Source of the DNA: Homalodisca vitripennis
Taxonomy: Eukaryota > Arthropoda > Insecta > Hemiptera > Cicadellidae
Assembly (NCBI RefSeq): GCF_021130785.1
Contig: NC_060213.1
Span: 69,553,501-69,617,500, forward strand
Direction of reading: 5' to 3'
DNA length: 64,000 nt
Within the stretch, counting starts at the first letter, position 1, and every line of letters starts with the position of its first letter. The position numbers were made by a program, and so were the translations under genes. Of this stretch, positions 61,161 to 64,000 are shown piece after piece. The notes under the pieces are model-generated. The model was not told the DNA's origin. It ran no database searches and worked only from the letters and a program-made list of their open reading frames with translations.

Positions 61161-62079
61161 GCACGTTTTTTCAGTTTTATCTGCAACTTTAGATGGCTTT
61201 TTATAAAAATTTTAGCTTTATATCAAGTTTATAATTAATATATGTTTTTACGCGTTGCACTTATCAAATATATCACAATCATAGGAAATATCATACAACT
61301 GATGTTATTTGTACAACGTTATAGTTATATATTTTGGAAAAAACATTATGAGATTTAATGTCTCATTTCCATATGAGACTGGCTAAAATCCCTTAAAAAT
61401 CCTAATGTTAAAGAATGATATCAATGTTACGAAAATATTCAAAGAAATAATTAAATTTTAAAATAATATAGCAATAACTATAAAAATACGATTTTTACTT
61501 TTATTACAAATACAATAACTTTATTCCCTTCCGAATAAAACTTAATATCTTGTTTATCCTCAAATTGTAATTTATTGCTGGAGTAAGTCTCATCTTCATT
61601 TAAAACTTTAAATATTTTAACGCTAGTATTAGGTATTTGCCTATGAAATCATTCTTTTCTAAACTTTTCATAGTTTAATCTTGTGTAAATTGAAAGTGCT
61701 GACATAATGCACGACCAAATTTGTCATTGAAACAGATCATAAAACATTTATTCATAAATTTATTATTCCACTACATTAGACTTTTCCAGAACTATTACTT
61801 TTCTTTTTTACGTAGTACATTAATAATATTACAGGATGTATACAATTAGACTTAATGTTCGAATCATGTTGTTTTGTTGAACACAGTTGTGTACGGCCTG
61901 CTAAGTAGTGTGGTATATGTAATCCTCCTCAAATGTTGTGTTGTTAGTCCTGAAACTAGCCTGCAATATCCAGTGTCTTAAACATTTCCACAAGTTGTAC
62001 TGTCACCTAATGATGTTAATCCAATAAATAGCCATAGAAGAAGAAAAATTATCATTCCAAAATGCTTAAAAAAGGTAGT

Positions 62080-62320
62080 GTAATCTTTATATTAAGACCA
62101 GACTGAAATGCTGAAAGTACTGACCAAATGCAGGTAAAAATTTATCATGTAAATTTGAAACCGATCATAACATACAAAAATATCGTAATATTACTTTGTG
62201 ACTGGGAGATACAGAAGTTTATGAAAACGAGCCTTAATATTTTTAGACATGTGAATACATCCCAATATACATTATGATTATTAGTACAATATTAGATATG
62301 AAAAGAACCACTATCTTTAT
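62080..62320 (+). repeat. Dispersed repeat, partner at 36280..36520
   Basis: Matching end block CAATATACATTATGATTATT near 62265 and a diverged upstream part. The segment 62095..62190 also resembles 61680..61760, suggesting a local duplication. Confidence 0.45.
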
Positions 62321-62887
62321 GAAATACGAACATTTAAGCCAAAGGTTTAAAGTTAATATTTACAAATATCTACAACGATATCTTTATACAGGGTGATTCA
62401 TGAAGTTCTCCCCCCACTTCTACAGCACATTGTACTAGTAAAAATAATGAAAAAATGTTATATAAACATAGGTCCGAAAACGCTTCGTTAGCGAGTTACA
62501 GCTAGCGAAAGATTTCGCCTGAATTCCTGGGTAAAGAGTAAAATAAAGCCATACTGAACTTTTGGAAAGGTTAATTAAGTAAGACATATCGTGGATTCTT
62601 ATGTATTTTTACCTGATAAAGCTAATAAAATAAGTTTCAGAACTGTACCTGTAGTAGTTTTTGAGGGATTCAGGGTTAAATGCAAAAAATTGGGGCACGA
62701 AACAATGATTTTTTATGTTTGATATACAATAACTTTGTTAAATTAGTAATAAATACATAAAATCAACAAACATTAATTGTAGAGAATTTAATTCTGAGAA
62801 AATTGATATAATCAAAGTCTAAAATAAAACAGAAATAAGTACCAAAAAATCGATTTTATTCAGTATAATACATTACTAGCTGTAAAG

Positions 62888-62905
62888 AAATACCGTACGG
62901 TATTT
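62888..62905. promoter_or_regulatory. 18-bp palindrome in the second DD41D copy
   Basis: AAATACCGTACGGTATTT, identical to the one in copy one. Confidence 0.5.
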
Positions 62906-63314
62906 AGTTAAAATAAAACAAAAACAAAATGTTTGTTCCCTAATGATGAGATAAATTGAGAAAACAAGATTAACTGTTAAATAAATTTGTTTGTAAATAA
63001 AAATATCATGTTTTATTACGTTGTATGTTTTATTTTTTTTAACAAATTTACATCAAATTTTCGAAAATAAATGAAGCAAACATTTTCCCATTATTGTTTA
63101 CTAACCATCGAAATGCAGTTTTTTTGTTTTATTAATTTCTAAGTTGGTAACGCACGAATAACAGCTGATCAACAATGGTATTCTGTACTGTTACGTTAGA
63201 ACTGTGTATTAGTGGTGTTTTTCAAGCTACAGCAGGAGATCGGGTTCTGTGAATCGTGTTATTAAATGCAATTTTTCTGTGAGTTATAATTCGATTGTTT
63301 ATTCAGCGAAAAAA

Positions 63315-64000
63315 TGCCTTACTTATTTACATCAGAGGAATACGGTGATATGGTTTTTATTTTGGGTTACTGTAATGGTAATGCTAGAGCTGCTGTAGAA
63401 GAATATGAACTACGTTACCCTAATAGGAGGATTCCAGATACCACAACAATTTCAGGAACTTTTCGTACTCTTCGGGAAACAGGATCACTACCAAGTACTA
63501 GAACCAATTATAAACGAGCTGTCCAACTTGATTATGATATTGTTATTAATGCTGTTCATCGCAGTCCACGTATAAGTACACGACGTATTTCTAGGCGGAT
63601 AGGAGTTTCGCAGTCAACGGTGTGGAGGTCACTTAATCGAAACAAATTTTATCCGTTTCATAAACAAAAGGTTCAACATCTACAGCTAGGGGATGGTCCG
63701 CTTTGCTTGGAGTTTTGCAACTTTTTGAATATTAATAATCAACTCTACAAGCGTATTTTGTTTACGGATGAGACACAATTCACTCGGGATGGTGTCAATA
63801 ACTTGCACAATGAACACTCATGGGCAGAAGAAAATCCACATGAGGTAGTGGAACAAAACTTTCAACACCGATTTAGCGTCAATGTCTGGTGTGGCCTTTT
63901 GCACAATCGGCTGATTGGACCTTTCATATTACCTGGACGCCTAAATGCTGAGTTCTATTTGCATTTCGTTCAAGAAGAGTTGCCGCAGCTGTTAGAGAAT
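63315..64000 (+). CDS. DD41D transposase, second copy, partial at the window end
   Basis: From the ATG at 63315 the frame stays open for 228 codons to the end of the window. It covers both helix-turn-helix domains and the first catalytic Asp (FTDETQFTRDG); the other two Asp lie beyond the window. The second helix-turn-helix reads STRRISRRIGV and TVWRSL, closer to what is usual for the superfamily than copy one. A three-base in-frame difference (CGA) separates the copies there. This copy may be the better candidate for an active transposase. Confidence 0.93.

Larger units (their letters stand above)
57916..62388. other. AT-rich spacer between two DD41D copies, with old repeat fragments
   Basis: Fragments resemble other parts of the window: 58200..58260 and 61060..61160 to 22966..23200, and 62080..62320 to 36280..36520. 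An 85-codon ORF at 60441..60698 has no convincing support. No gene is recognised. Confidence 0.45.
62389..64000 (+). mobile_element. Second DD41D element, cut by the window end
   Basis: It begins with CAGGGTGATTCATGAAG after a TA at 62387..62388 and follows copy one base for base at about 97%, without a piggyBac insertion. The site equivalent to the TTAA in copy one reads TTAT here. It lies in the same orientation as copy one, 4.5 kb downstream. Confidence 0.93.

Overview
The window is AT-rich eukaryotic DNA, almost certainly from an arthropod and most plausibly an insect. The evidence is the set of mobile elements: an IS630/Tc1/mariner DD41D element, piggyBac, two non-LTR retrotransposons, a 5S-rRNA-derived SINE and a short non-autonomous Helitron, all embedded in long stretches with no ORFs. 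I see no bacterial operon structure, rRNA or tRNA gene, CRISPR array, or intact multi-exon host gene. Species is not determinable from the sequence; a hemipteran would fit but that is a guess.

From 1 to about 44.7 kb the window is intergenic or intronic. It holds a Helitron-like element (1.4-1.8 kb), a decayed DUF7869-type gene on the minus strand (7.0-8.5 kb), a long (GA)n tract (13.9 kb), a near-perfect 117-bp-arm palindrome (15.2-15.4 kb), a Penelope-like terminal relic (18.2-18.6 kb) and a 159-bp tandem duplication (20.1-20.4 kb). It also holds a 5S-derived SINE (39.6-39.8 kb), a (CA)n(TA)n tract enclosed in a 52-bp inverted repeat (41.3-41.6 kb) and a small MITE (44.1-44.2 kb). Comparing the window with itself shows several old, large, mostly non-coding dispersed repeats: 21.3-25.7 kb with partial copies at 4.7-7.0, 37.8-40.1, 40.2-40.7, 44.4-44.7 and 61.1 kb, and 10.4-13.2 kb with an inverted partner at 31.5-35.3 kb. 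The last pair carries a short unrecognised ORF. One or two small exon-like patches (29.8 kb, 27.6 kb) are candidates only.

From 44.7 to 64 kb the window is a stacked transposon cluster. An old jockey/CR1-type LINE (minus strand) lies beside a nearly intact I-type LINE with endonuclease, reverse transcriptase and RNase H (minus strand, 5'-truncated). That abuts the 3' part of a mariner-like element, which in turn is two bases short of touching a full-length DD41D element with about 490-bp terminal inverted repeats and an intact 350-residue transposase. A 2.5-kb piggyBac element sits at a TTAA inside the left terminal repeat of the DD41D element, and the right terminal repeat preserves the empty site. 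A second DD41D copy begins at 62,389 and runs off the end of the window with its ORF still open.

The DD41D transposase is the only complete, undamaged protein gene in the window. I found no evidence for a new multi-gene biological system. The most unusual items are the long palindrome, the nested element stack, the DD41D element's long terminal repeats with an internal 18-bp palindrome, and the large dispersed repeats.
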